Assembly (NCBI GenBank): GCA_029961685.1
Contig: JARWKL010000008.1
Coordinates: 29,699,619-29,763,618 of the forward strand
Source: Aristolochia californica
Taxonomy: Eukaryota; Streptophyta; Magnoliopsida; Piperales; Aristolochiaceae
DNA length: 64,000 nt
Direction: 5' to 3'
The translations under genes were made by a program, and so were the position numbers. A model generated the notes under the pieces. That model ran no database searches. It saw only the letters and a program-made list of their open reading frames with translations, and was not told where the DNA came from. Of this stretch, positions 13,258 to 26,216 are shown in pieces (position 1 is the stretch's first letter; each line of letters begins with the position of its first letter).

Positions 13258-16200
13258 GTAAATGGGCAAAATAATGGCTTGTTTGAATCAGGTAAATATC
13301 CCATCGGACGTTCACTTGAGAATTTAATGTTGCTCTCTTCAAAAGGTTTGGATCCAAACATCATTTGCATCTTTAACATGTTTCAAGCTTGCATATCCGT
13401 GTTTTAAAACATATGTAGAAAATCTCTTTCTTATAAAATTCCAAGCTTTTAGGGTTGAACTAGTGGAATTTTCCAAACTTGGATAATAAAATTTTTGTGT
13501 TCATTTGTGGTGTGTAAATAAATTTTATTTACTTACATTTTTTATTGCTCTAAATTCTTTCCACACATAAACTCTAACATTTTCATTTTGTTGGGATCTA
13601 TATTCCATTAATCTCTTTTTTTGTTAATGAGATGAAGTGAAAGTGAAAACTCAAGTTTTGTTTTGAGAAAAAAGTTTACATCTAAAATTGAAATGTAAAA
13701 TGCAAAAATGTAGAGAGAGATAATTAAAAAAATTGTCTATAATTTTTATGGATTGAAAAATCTATATAGTTTTTATATATCAGGTTTTGCAATTGTCGAG
13801 AAAAGGGGGAGGAGGGGGATTTTTAACTGAGTGTTCACTCCCAATCCATAAGTCATTCCTTACAAAAAATATAGCCCGTTATGCATGATAAATCACTTTA
13901 CAATCATCTATGATCATTAGGTAAGCATTTTATAAGCGTGCAAAATAATGGCTTATTTGACTAGGGAAAACATCCCACCGCTCATTCACTTGAAACTTTA
14001 AAGTTATTCTCTTTAAAAGGTTTGGATCCATAGGTCATTTGCATTTTTAAAATGTTTGAAGCATGCATATCCATTTTTTAAAGCATGTGTAAAGAAATCT
14101 CTTTCTTATAAAATTCCAAGCTATTAAGGTTGAACTAGTCAAATTTCCCAAACTTGGATAACAAAAATTTTGTGTTCATTTGTGGTGTGTGAATAAATTT
14201 TCTTTACTTACATTTGTTATTGCTTTAAATTATTTACATACATAAACTCTAAAATTTTCTTTTTGTTGTGATCTATTTTCCTTTATCTCATTTTTTTGTT
14301 TACAAGATGAAGGAAAAGTGATAACTCTAGTTTTGAATTAAGAAAAAAGTATACATCTAAAATGGAAATACACAATGCACAAATGTAGAGAGAAAATTTT
14401 AAAAACTTTCTGTAAATTTTAGGGATTGGAAACTCTTTTTAGTTTTTATATATCAGGTTTTGCAATCGTCGGGAAAAGGGGGAGGCGGAGAATTTTTAAC
14501 TTAATGTGTACTCCCAATCCATAAGTAATTCCTTGCAAAAATATAGCCCGTTCCGCATGATAAATCAGTTTACAATCATATATGATCGTTAGGTCAACTT
14601 TTTGTTAGTGGACATAATAATGGCTTGTTTGACTTGGGTAAATATCCCACCACACGTTCACTTGAGAATTTAATGTTATTCTCTTTTAAAGGTTTGGATC
14701 CATATATCATTTGCATCTTTAACATGTTTCAAGCAGACATATCAATTTTTTAAATTATGTGAGGAAAAATCTCTTTCTTATATAATTCCAAGCTATTAGG
14801 GTTGAACTAGTGGAATTTCCCAAACTTGGATAACAAAACTTTTGTGCTCATTTGTGGTGTGTGAATAAATTTTCATTACTGACATTTGTTATTGCTTTAA
14901 CTTCTTTCAATACATAAACTCTAAAATTTTTATTTTGTTGTGATCTATTTGCTTTTTATCTCTTTTTTTGTTTACGAGATGTAGGGAAAGTGAAAACTCA
15001 AGTTTTGATTTAAGAAAAAAGTATACATATAAAATAGAAATGCTCAATATACAAATATGGAGAGAGATGATACCAAAAAGCGTCTATAATTTTTAGGGAT
15101 TGTAAACTCTTTTTAGTTTTTATATATCAAGTTGTGCAATCATCAGGAAAACGGGGAGGCAGGGGATTTTCAACTGAGTGTTGACTCCAAATTCATAAGT
15201 CATTCCTTGCTAAAATATAGCTCGTTACACATGATAAATCAGTTTACAATCATCTATGATCTTTAGGTTAGCTTTTTGTGAGTGGGTAAAATAATGGCTT
15301 GTAAGACTCAGGTAAATATCCCACCCCACATTCACTTGGGAATTTAATGTTATTCTCTTCAAAAGGTTTGGAGCCATAGGTCATTTCCATCTTTAACAAG
15401 TTTCAAGCATGCATATCTATTTTTTAAAACATCTGTGGAAAAGTCTTTTTTTTTTATAAAATTCTGAGCTATTAGGGTTGAACTAGTGGTATTTCCCAAA
15501 CTTGGATAACAAAACTTTTGTGTTCATTTGTGGTGTGTGAATAAATTTTATTTACTTACATTTTTTATTGCTTTAAATTTTTTTCCACACATAAACTCTA
15601 AAATATTCATTTTGTTGTTATCTATTTGCCTTTTACCTCTGGTTTTTTTTACGAGATGAAGGAAAAGTGAAAACTCAAGTTTTGAGTTAAGAAAAAGTAT
15701 ACATCTAAAATGGAAATTCACAATGCATAAATGTAGAGAGAGATAACTCCAAAAAGTGTCAGTAATTTTTAGGGATTTTAAACTTTTTTTTGTTTTTATA
15801 TATCAGGTTTTGCAATCGTCAGGAAAAGGGGGAGGCGGGGGATTTTTAACAGAGTGTGGACTCCCAATTCATAAGTGATTCCTTACAAAAATATAGCCCG
15901 TTACGCATGATAAATCACTTTACTATCATTTATAATCGTTAGGTCAGCTTTTTGTAAGTGGGCAAAATAATGGCTTGTTTGACTCTGGTAAATATCCCAC
16001 CGCACGTTCGCTTGAGAATTTAATGTTATTCTCTTTAAAAGGTTTGGATCCATAGGTCATTTGTATCTTTAATATGTTTAAGGCATGCATATCAATTTTT
16101 TAAAACTTGTGTAGAAAAATCTCTTTCTTATAAAATTCCAAGCTATTAGGGTTGAACTAGTGAAATTTCCAAAACTTGGATAACAAAACCTTTGTGTTCA

Positions 16201-16627
16201 GTTTTGGTGTGTGAATAAATTTTGTTTACTTACATATGTTATTTCTTAAAATTGTTTCGATACATAAACTCTAAAATTTTTATTATGTTGTGATCTATTT
16301 TCCTTTAATCTCTTTTTTTGTTTACGAAATGAAGGGAAAGTGAAAACTCAGGTTTCGATTTAAGGAAAAATTATACGTATAAAAAGGAAATGCACAATGC
16401 ACAAATGTAGCGAGAGATAATTCCAAAAAGTTTTTGTAATTTTTAGGGATTGTAAACTCTTTGTAGTTTTTACATATCAAATTCTGTAATCGTCGGGAAA
16501 AGTGGTTCGCTAGGGAATATTAATTGAGTGTTGAATCCCAATCCATAAGTCATTCCTTACAAAAATATACCCCGTTACACAAGATGAATCACTTTAAAAT
16601 CATCTGCGATCGTTAGCTCAGCGTTCT
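13258..16627 (+). repeat. Left arm, units 21-25 (+ orientation), A to B transition
   Basis: Unit starts are 13258, 13932, 14604, 15278 and 15954, with lengths of 672-676 bp. Units 21-23 are A type or intermediate. Unit 24 shows CTTGGGAATTT and a TCTGAGCTATT form, the first run of B-type markers in the left arm. Unit 25 is mixed: A at the first two marker sites but with a CTG base triplet at the third. This stretch is the gradual transition between the subfamilies. Confidence 0.88.
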
Positions 16628-17310
16628 GTAAATGGGAAAAATAATGGCTTGTTTGACTCGGGTAAATATCCCACCGCATGTTCACTTGGGAATTTAATGT
16701 TACACTCTTTAAAAGGTTTGGATCCATAGGTCATTTGAATTTTTAACATGTTACAAGCATGCATATCTATTTTTTAAAACATGTGTGGAAAAATCTTTTT
16801 CTTATAAAATTCCGAGCTATTAGGGTTGAACAGGGTTGAACTAGTGGAATTTCCCAAACTTGGATAACAAAACTTTTGTGTCCATTTGTGGCGTGTGAAT
16901 AAATTTTTTTTACTTACAATTGTTATTGCTTTAAATTCTTTCCATACATAAACTCTAAAAATTTCATTTTGTTGCGAGCTATTTTCCTTTTATCCCTTTT
17001 TTTATTTACGAGATGAAGGGAAAGTGAAAACTCAAGTTTTGATTTAAGAAAAAAGTATACATCTAAAATGGAAGTGCACAATGCATAATTTTAGAGACAG
17101 ATAATTCAAAAAAGTGTCTGTAATTTTTAGGGATTGTAAACTATTTTTAGTTTTTATAAATCATGTCTACTATCGTTGGGAAAAGGGGGAGGCGAGGGAT
17201 TTTTAACTGTGTGTTGACTCCCAATCCATAAGTCATTCCTTACAAAAGTATATCCCGTTATGCATGATAAATATCTTCACAATCATCTATGATCATTAGG
17301 TCATCTTTAT
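16628..17310 (+). repeat. Reference monomer (unit 26) with internal landmarks
   Basis: This copy shows the conserved internal order of the monomer. It begins with the GTAAATGGGC landmark, followed by GACTCGGGTAAATATCCCACC. A BamHI site (GGATCC) lies at 16720-16725 and an SphI site (GCATGC) at 16757-16762, inside a dyad region. A SpeI site (ACTAGT) lies at 16840-16845. A long A/T-rich middle follows, then a single TTTAGGG at 17126-17132. The G-rich tract is at 17178-17198, followed by the CCAATCCATAAGTCATT element from 17222 and the ATGATAAAT / GATCATTAGG tail. BamHI, SphI and SpeI sites recur once in many other monomers. This copy is 683 bp because of a 10-bp tandem duplication (AGGGTTGAAC at 16822-16831 and 16832-16841). 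Confidence 0.9.
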
Positions 17311-19290
17311 GTAAATGGGCAAAAATAATGGCATGTTTGACTCGGGTAAATATCCCACCGCACGTTCACTTGGGAATTTAATGTTACTCTCTCTAAAAGG
17401 TTTGGATCCATAGGTCATTTGCATCTTTAACATGTTTCAAGCATGCATATTTTAAAACATGTGTAGAAAAATCTCTTTCTTAAAAATTCTGAGTTATTAG
17501 GGTTGAACTAGTGGAATTTCCCAAACTTGGATAACCAAACTTTTGTGTTCATTTGTTGTGTGAGAATAAATTTTCTTTACTTACATTTGTTATTGCTTTA
17601 AATTCTTTCAATACATAAACTTTAAATTTTTCATTTTGTTGAGATGTATTTGCCTTTTATCACTTTTTCTATTTACGAGATGAATGGAAAGGGAAAACTC
17701 AACTTTTAATTTAATAAAAAAGTATACATCTAAAATGGAAGTGCACAATGCATAAATGTAGAGAGAGATAATTCCAAAAGTTTTTGCAATTTTTAGAGAT
17801 TCTAAACTCTTTTTAGTTTTTATATATCAGGTTCTGCAATCGTCTGGAAAAGGGGGAGGCAGGATGTTTTTAACTAAGTGTTGACTCCCAATCCGTAAGT
17901 CATTCCTTTCAAAAATACAGCCCGTTACACATTATAAATCACTTTACAACCGTCTATGATCGTTAGGACAACTTTTTGTAAATGGGCAAAATAATGGTTT
18001 GTTAGACTTTGGTAAATATCCCACCACATGTTCACTTGGGAAATTAATGTTATTCTCTTCAAAAGGTTGGGATCCATAGGTCATTTGCATCTTTAACATG
18101 TTTCAAGACTACATATCCATTTTTTTAAACATGTGTAGAAAAATCTCTTTCTTATGGAATTTCGAGCTATTAGGGAAGAACTAGTGGAATTACCAAACTT
18201 GGATAACAACAATTTTTTGTTCATTTGTCGTGTGTGAATAAATTTTCTTTAGTTGCTTTAATTCATTCCATACATAAACTCTAAAATTTTTATTTTGTTG
18301 GGAAAGTGAAAACTCAAGTTTTGATTTAAGAAAAAAGTATACATTTAAAATTGAAATGCACAATACACAAATGTAAAGAGAGATAATTCCAAAAAGTGTC
18401 TATAATTTTTAGGGATTGTAAACTCTTTTTAGTTCTTATATATCAGGTTGTGCAATCGTCGTAAAAAGGGGGAGCCAGGGGATTTTTAACTTGGTGTTGA
18501 CTCCATGTCCATAAGTCATTGATTAAAAAAATATTTCCCGTTACGCATGATAAATCACTTTACAAACATCTATGATCATTAGGTCAGTATTTTGTAAATG
18601 GGCAAAATATAGGCTTTTTTGACTCGGGTAAATATCCCACCGCACGTTCACTTGGGAATTTAATATTATTCTATTTAAGAAGTTTGGATCCATAGGTCAC
18701 TAGCATCTTTAACATGTTTCAAGCATGCATATCGCTTTTTTAAAACATGTGTAGAAAAATCTCTTTCTTATAAAATTCCAACCTATTAGGGTTGAACTAG
18801 TAGAATTTCCCAAACTTGGATAACAAAAAATTTATACTTATTTGTGGTGTGTGAATAAATTTTCTTTACTTATATTTTTTATTGTTTTAAATTATTTCCA
18901 TACATAAATTCTTAAATTTTCATTTTGTTGCGATCTATTTGCCTTTTATCGCTTTTTTTTTTTTACGAGATGAAGTGAAAGTGAAAAGTCAAGTTTTGAT
19001 TTAAGAAATAAAGTATACATCTAAAATGGAAATGCACAATGCACAAATGTAGAGAGGGATAATTCCAAAAAGTGGCTGTAATTTTTAGGGATTGTAAACT
19101 CTTTTTAGTTTTTATATATCAGGTTCTGCAATCGAAGGGAAAATAGGGAAGCGGGGGACTTTTAACTCAGGGTTGACTCCCAATCCGTAAGTCATCTATG
19201 ATCGTTAAATCAGCTTTCTGTAAATGGGCAAAATAATGGGTTGTTTGACTCAGGTAATTATACCACCGCACGTTCACTTAGGAATTTAAT
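16628..19290 (+). repeat. Left arm, units 26-30 (+ orientation), B subfamily, ends at inversion
   Basis: Unit starts are 16628, 17311, 17978, 18594 and 19220. B-type markers dominate: CTTGGGAATTT in units 26, 27 and 29, a close variant in 28, CCGAGCTATT or TCGAGCTATT in 26 and 28, and GTTCTGCAATC in 27 and 29. Unit 28 (616 bp) has lost about 60 bp in two places, near 18254 and 18300. Unit 29 (626 bp) has lost about 50 bp at ~19194, where AAGTCA joins directly to TCTATGATCG. Unit 30 is cut to 71 bp by the orientation switch. Confidence 0.9.
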
Positions 19291-19393
19291 AAAAAAGAGA
19301 TTTTTTTTCACATGTTTTAAGAAATGGATAAGCATGCTTGAAACATGTTAAAGATGCAAATGAACTATGGATCCAAACCTTTTAGAGAATCCT
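19281..19393. other. Head-to-head inversion junction of the satellite
   Basis: Left of this point every monomer is on the + strand, and right of it every monomer is on the - strand. Unit 30 runs in register through GGAATTTAAT (19281-19290), but what follows is the reverse complement of a different monomer position. The ten bases also match, with one mismatch, the reverse-strand monomer element GGAATTTTAT, and the downstream AAAAAAGAGATTT continues that reverse-strand alignment. The breakpoint therefore lies within microhomology. The inverted arms meet at 19290 and 19394, and 19291-19393 is an unpaired 103-bp spacer. The first 71 bp of the two arms differ at 10 positions, so this is not a fresh palindromic copy of a neighbouring unit. 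Confidence 0.9.
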
Positions 19394-22300
19394 ATTAAAT
19401 TCTCAAGTGAACGTTCAGAGGGATATTTACCCGAGTCAAACCAGCCATTATTTTGCCCATTTACAAAAAGCTAACCTAACGATAATAGGTGATTTTAAAA
19501 TGATTTTTCATGCGTAATAGGCTATATTTTTGTAATGAATGACTTACGGATTGGGAGTCAACACTCAGTTAAAAATCCCCCACCTCCCCCTTTTCCCGAT
19601 GATTGCAAAAGAAGCTATATAAAAACTAAAAAGAGTTTACAATCACTAAAAATTACTGACACTTTTTGGAATTATTTCTTTCTAAAATTTTGCATTGTGC
19701 ATTTCCATTTTAGGTGTATACTTTTTTCTTGAATCAAAATTTGAGTTTTCACTTCCCATCATCTCGTAAACAAAACAAGAGATAAAAGGCAAATAGATCA
19801 CAAAAAAATGAAAATTTCAGAGTTTATGTATGGAAAGAATATAAAGCAATAAAAAATGTATGTAAAGAAAATTTATTCACACACCACAAATGAACACAAA
19901 AGTTTTGGTACCCAATTTTGGGAAATTCCACTAGTTCAACCCTAATAGCTTGGAATTTTATAAGAAAGATATTTTTCTACACATGTTTGAAAAACTGGAT
20001 ATGCATGCTTCAAATATGTTAAAGATGCAAATGACCAATGGATCCAAACCTTTTAAAGAGAATAACAATAAATTCTCAAGTCAACGTGCAGTGGGTTATT
20101 TACCCGAGTCAAACAAGCCATTATTTTGCCCATTTTCATAAAGCCGATCGAATGATCATAGATGATTGTAAAGTTATTTATCATGCGTAATGGGCTGCAT
20201 TTTTGTAAGGAATGACTTATGGATTGGGAGTCAACACTCAGTTAAAAATCCCCTGCCACCCCCTTTTCCCGACGATTGCAAAACGTGTTATATAAAAACT
20301 AAAAAAAGTTTACAATCCCTAAACATTACAGACACTTTTTGGAATTATCTCGCTCTACATTTGTGCATTGTGCATTTCCATTTTAGAGTATACTTTTTTC
20401 TTAAATCAAAATTTGAGTTTTCACTTTCTCTTCATCTCGTAAACAAAAAAAGTGATAAAAGGCAAAAATAGATCACAACAAAATGAAAATTTTAGAGTTT
20501 ATGTATGGAATGAATTTAAAGCAATAATAAATATAAGAATAAAAAATTTATTCACACACCACAAATGAACAGAAAAGTTTTGCTATCCAAGTTTGGGAAA
20601 TTCCACTACTTCAACCCTAATTGCTTGAAATTTTATAAGAAAGAGAATTTTCTACACATGTTTTAAAAAATGGATATGCATGCTTGAAACATGTTAAAGA
20701 TGCAAATGACCTATGGATCCAAACCTTTTAAAGAGAATAACATTAAATTCACAAGTGAACGTGTAGAGGGAAATTTACCCAAGTCAAACAAGCCATTATT
20801 TTGCCCACTTACATAAAGCAGACCTAACAATCATAGATGATTGTAATGTGATTTATCAAGCATAACGGGCTATATTTTTGTAAGGAATGACTTATGGATT
20901 GGGAGTCAACACTCAGTTAAAAATCCTCCGCCTCCCCCTTTTCCCGACGATTGCAAAACATGATATATAAAAACTAAAAAGAGTTTACAATCCGTAAACA
21001 TTACACACACTTTTTGAAATTATCTCTCTCTAAATTTGTGAATTATGCATTTCCATTTTAGATGTATACTTTTTTATGAAAGGAAAACTTGAGTTTCACT
21101 TTCCCTTCATCTCGTAAACAAAAAAAGTGTTAAAAGGAAAAAATAGATCACAACAAAAGGAAAATTTTAGAGATTATCTATCGAAAGAATTTAAAGCAAT
21201 AACAAATGTAAGATTATCTATCGAAAGAATTTAAAGCAATAAAAAATGTAAGTAAATAAAATTTAATCACACAGCACAAATGAACACAAAAGTTTTGTTA
21301 TCCAAGTTTGGGAAATTCCACTAGTTCAACCCTAATAGCAATGAATTTTAAAGAAAGAAATTTTTCTACATATGTTTTAAAAACTAGATGTGCATGCTTG
21401 AAACAAGTTAAAGATGCAAATGACCAATGGATCCAAACCTTTTAAAGAGAATAACTATAAATTCTCAAGTGAATGTGTGGTGGGATATTTACCCGAGAAA
21501 ACTAGAAATTATTTTGCCCATTTACAAAAAGTTGACCTAACGATCATAGATGATTGTAAAGTGATTTATCATGCGTCATGGGATATATTTTTGTAAGGAA
21601 TGACTTATGGACAGGGAGTCAATAGTTAGTTAAAAATCCCCTTCCTCCCCCTTTTCTCGACGATCGCAAAACCTGATATATAAAAACTAAAAAGAGTTTA
21701 CAATCCCAAAATATTTCAGACACTTTTTGGAATAATCTCTCTCTACATTTGTGCATTGTGCAGTTCAATTTTATATGTATACTTTTTTCTTAAATCAAAA
21801 CATGAGTTTTCACTTTCCCTTCACCTCGTAAACAAAAAAAGAGATAAAAGGCAAAATTAGATCACAACAAAATGAAAATTTTAGAGTTTATGTGTGGAAA
21901 AAATTAAAAGAAATAACATATATAAGTAAAGAAAATTTATTCACACACCACAAATGAACCCAAAAGTTTTGTTATCAGAGTTTGGGAAATTCCTCTATTA
22001 CAACCCTAATTGCTTGGAATTTTATAAGAAAGAGATTTTTCTACACTTGTTTTAAAAAATGAATATGCATGCTTGAATCATGTTAAAGATGCAAATGACC
22101 TATGGATCCAAACCTTTTAAAGAGAATGACTTTAAATTCTCAAGTGAACATGCGGTGGGATATTTACTCGAGTAAAACAAGCCATTATTTTCACCATTTA
22201 AAAAAAGCAGACATAACGATCATAGATGATTGTAACGTGATTTATCATACGTAATGGGCTATAATTTTGTAAGGAATGAATTATGGATTGGGAGTCAACA

Positions 22301-25300
22301 CTCATTTAAAAATCCCCCACCTCCCCCTTTTCCCAATGACTGCAAAACTTGATATACAAAAAATAAAAAGAGTTTACAATCCCTAAAAATTATAGACTCT
22401 TTTCGGAATTACCTCCCTCTACATTTATGCACTGTGCATTTCAATTTTAGATGTATACTATTTTCCTAAATCAAAACTTGAGTTTTCACTTTCCCTTTGT
22501 CTCGTAAACAAAAAAAGAGATAAAAGGCAAAAATAGATCACAACAAAATGAAAGTTTTAGAGTTTATGTATGGAAAGAATTAAAAGAAATAACAAATATA
22601 AGTAAGTAAAATTTATTCACACACCACAAATGAACACAAAAGTTTTGTTATCGAAGGTTGGGAAATTCCACTAGTTCAACCCTAATAGCTTGCAATTTTA
22701 TAAGAAAGAGATGTTTCTACACATTTTTAAAAAATCGATATGAATGCTTGAAACATGTTAACAATGCAAATTACCTATGTATCCAATTATTTTAAAGAGA
22801 AAAACATTAAATTCTCAAGTGAACGTGCGGTGGGATATTTTTCCGAGTCAAACAAGCCATTATTTTTCACATTTAAAAAAAGATAACCTAACGATCATAG
22901 ATGATTGTAAAGTGATTTATCATGCGTAATGGGTATTATATTTTTAAGGAATGAATTATGGATTGGGAGTCACCACTCAGTTAAAAATCCCCCCCTCCCC
23001 CTTTTTTTGACGTTTGGAGAACGTGATATATAAAAACTAAAAAGAGTTGACAATCCCTAAAAATTATAGAAACTTTTTGGAATTATCTCTCTCTATATTT
23101 GTACATTGTGCATTTCCATTTTAGATGTACACATTTTTCAAAAATCAAAACTTGGGTTTTCACTTTCCCCACATCTCGTAAACAAAAAAAGAGATAAAAG
23201 GCAAAACGATCACAACAAAATGGAAATTTTATACTTTATGCATGGAAAGAATTAAAATAAAAAACAAATATAAGTAAATAAAATTTATTCACACACCACA
23301 AATGAACAAAAAAGTTTTGTTATCAAAGTTTGGGAAATTCCACTAGTTCAACCGTAGTATCTTGGAATTTTATAAGAAAGAGATTTTTTTTACACATGTT
23401 TAAAAAAATGGATGTACATGCTTGAAACATGTTAAAGATGCAAATGACCTATGGATCCAAACCTTTTAAGGAGAATGACTTTAAATTCTCAAGTGAACGT
23501 GCAGAGGGCTTTTTACTCGAAGCAAACAAGCCATTATTTTTTCCATTTACAAAAGTTGACCCAACGATCATAGAAGATTGTAATATGATTTATCATGCGT
23601 AACGGGCTATATTTTTTTAATGAATGACTTATCAATTGGGAGTCAACACTCAGTTAAAAATCCCTCGCCTCCCCCTTTTCTCGACGATTGCAAAACCTGA
23701 TATATAAATACTAATTTTTTTTTTTTTACAATCCCTTAAAATTACAGACACTTTTAGGAATTATCTCTCTCTATATTTTTTCATTGTGCATATCAATTTT
23801 ACATGTATACATTTTTTTAAAATCAAAACTTGCGTTTTCACTTTCCCTTCATCTCGTAAAAAAAAGGGATAAAAGGAAAAAGAAGATCACATGAAAATGA
23901 AAATTTTAGAGTTCATGTGTGGAATGAATTTAAAGCAATAACAAATGCAAGTAAATAAAATTTATTCACACACCACAAATGAACACAAAATTTTTGTTAT
24001 CCAAGTTTGGGAAATTCCACTAGTTCAACACTAATAGCTTGGAATTTTATAAGAAAGAGATTTTTCTACACATGTTTTAAAAAATGGATACTCATGCTTG
24101 AAACATGTTAAAGATGCAAATGACCTTTGGATCCAAACCCTTTAAAGAGAATAAAAATAAATTCTAAACTGGACGTGCGGTGGGATATTTACCCGAGTAA
24201 AAAAAGCCATTATTTTGCCAATTTAAAAATAGTGGACCTAGCGATCATAGAATATTGTAAAGTTATTTATCGTGTGTAATGGGCTATATTTTTTTTAGGA
24301 ATGACTGTGGACTGGGATCCAACACTCAGTTAAAAATCCCATGCCTCCCCTTTTTTCTACAATCGTAAAACCAGATATATAAGAACTAAAAAAAGTTTAC
24401 AATCCCTAAAAATTACAGACTCTTTTTTGAATTATCTCTCTCTACATTTGTGCATTGTGCATTTAATTTTTAGTCATATACTTTTTTCTTAAATCAAAAC
24501 TTGAGTTTTCAATTTCCCTTCATCTCGTAAACGAAAAAGAGATAAAAGGCAAAAATAGATCACAACAAAATGAAAATTTTGGAGTTTATGTACGGAAATA
24601 ATTAAAAGAGGTAACAATTATTAGTAAAGAAAATTTATTTACACACTACAAATGAACACAAAAGTTCTGTTATCCAAGTTTGGGAACACTAGTTCAACCC
24701 TGATAGCTTGCAATTTTATAAGAAAGAGAATTTTTTACCCATGTTTTAAAAAATGGATATGCATGCATGAAACATGTTAAAGATGCAAATGACCTATGTA
24801 TCCAAACCTTTTCAAGAGAATAACATTAAATTCTCAAGTGAACGTGCGGTGGGATATTTACCCGAGTCAAACAAGCCATTATTTTGCCCATTTACAAAAA
24901 GCTGACCTAACGATCATAGATGATTGTAAAGTGATTTATAATGCGTGATGGGCTATATTTTTGTAACGAATGACTTAAGGATTGGGAGTCAACACTCAGT
25001 TAAAAATCCCTCCCCCTTTCCCAATGATTGCAAAACGTGATATATAAAAACTAAAAAGAGTTGATAATCCGTAAAAATTATAGACACTTTTTTGAATTAT
25101 CTCTCTCTACATTTGTGCATTGTGCATTTTCATTTTAGATGTACACTTTTTTCATAAATCAAAACTTGAGTTTTCACTTTCCCTTCATCACGTAAACAAA
25201 AAAAGAGATAAAAGGCAAAAAATCACAACAAAATGAAAATTTTAGAGTTTATGCATAGAAAGAATTAAAAGAAAAAACAAATATAAGTAAAGAGAATTTA

Positions 25301-26216
25301 TTCACACACCACAAATGAACACAAAAGTTTTGTTATCTGAGTTTGGGAAATTCCACTAGTTCAATAGCTTGGACTTTTATAAGAAAGAGATTTTTTACAC
25401 ATGTTTTAAAAAATGGATATGCATGCTTGAAACATGTTAAAGATGCAAATGACCTATGGATCAAAACCTTTTAAAGAGAATGACTTTAAATTTTCAAGTG
25501 AACGTGCAATGGGATATTTACCCGAGTCAAACAAGCCATTATTTTGCCTATTTACAAAAACCTGACCTACCAATCATAGAAGATTGTAATGTGATTTATC
25601 ATGCGTAACGGGCTATAATTTTTTAACGGATGACTTATGGATTGGGAGTCAACACTCAGTTAAAAATCCCCCGCCTTCCCCTTTACCCGACGATTGCAAA
25701 ACCTGATATATAAATACTAAAAAGATTTTAGAATCCCTAAAATTTACTGACACTTTTTTGAATTATCTCTCTATACATTTGTGCATTGTGCATTTCAATT
25801 TTAGATGTATACTTTTTTATTAAATCAAAACTTGAGTTTTCACTTTCCCTTCATCTCGTCAACAAAAAAAGAAATAAAAGGAAAAAAAGATCACAAGAAA
25901 ATGAAAATATTAGAGTTTATGAATGGAAAGAATTTAAAAAAAAATGTACGTAAAGAAAATTTATTCACACTCCACAAATGAACACAAAAGTTTTGTTTGG
26001 GAAATTCCTCTAGTTCAACCCTAATAGCATGGAATTTTATAAGAAAGAGACTTTTCTACACATGTTTGAAAAACTGGATTTGCATGCTTGAAACATGTTA
26101 AAGATCCAAATGACGTATGGATACAAATCTTTTAAAGAGAATGACATTAAATTCTCAAGTGAGCATGCTGAGGTTGATTTACCCGAGTCAAACAAGCCAT
26201 TATTTTGCCCATTTAC
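19291..26216 (-). repeat. Right arm, partial R0 and units R1-R10 (- orientation)
   Basis: Each unit ends, in window coordinates, at the last base of GCCCATTTAC. Ends are 19464 (R0, 174-bp partial), 20137, 20812, 21525, 22201, 22876, 23550, 24226, 24895, 25555 and 26216. R3 (20813-21525) is 713 bp because of a 40-bp tandem duplication. R8-R10 (660-669 bp) lack a few bases around the SpeI element. All are A subfamily (ATTCTCAAG, AGCTTGGAATT as read on the + strand). Confidence 0.95.
21171..21250 (-). repeat. 40-bp tandem duplication inside R3
   Basis: AGATTATCTATCGAAAGAAT begins at 21171 and again at 21211, so a 40-bp segment is present twice (21171-21210, 21211-21250). The copies differ at one base (AATAACAAATG versus AATAAAAAATG), so the event is recent relative to monomer divergence. 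It explains the 713-bp length of this unit. Confidence 0.95.

Noticed and set aside
17126..17132. TTTAGGG and TTAGGGTT, plant telomere-like heptamers, in most monomers
   Set aside because: They are isolated single copies per monomer about 290 bp apart, never in tandem, so this is not a telomere or an interstitial telomeric array.
16628..17310. tRNA, rRNA (5S) or snRNA gene inside the repeat unit
   Set aside because: No A/B box, anticodon-arm cloverleaf or 5S internal control region is visible. The unit is too A/T-rich, and its only G/C-rich part is the G tract.
19281..19393. Head-to-head junction as a replication origin or transposon terminal inverted repeat
   Set aside because: The arms are ordinary satellite monomers with normal inter-copy divergence (10 differences in the first 71 bp). 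No target-site duplication or transposase is present.
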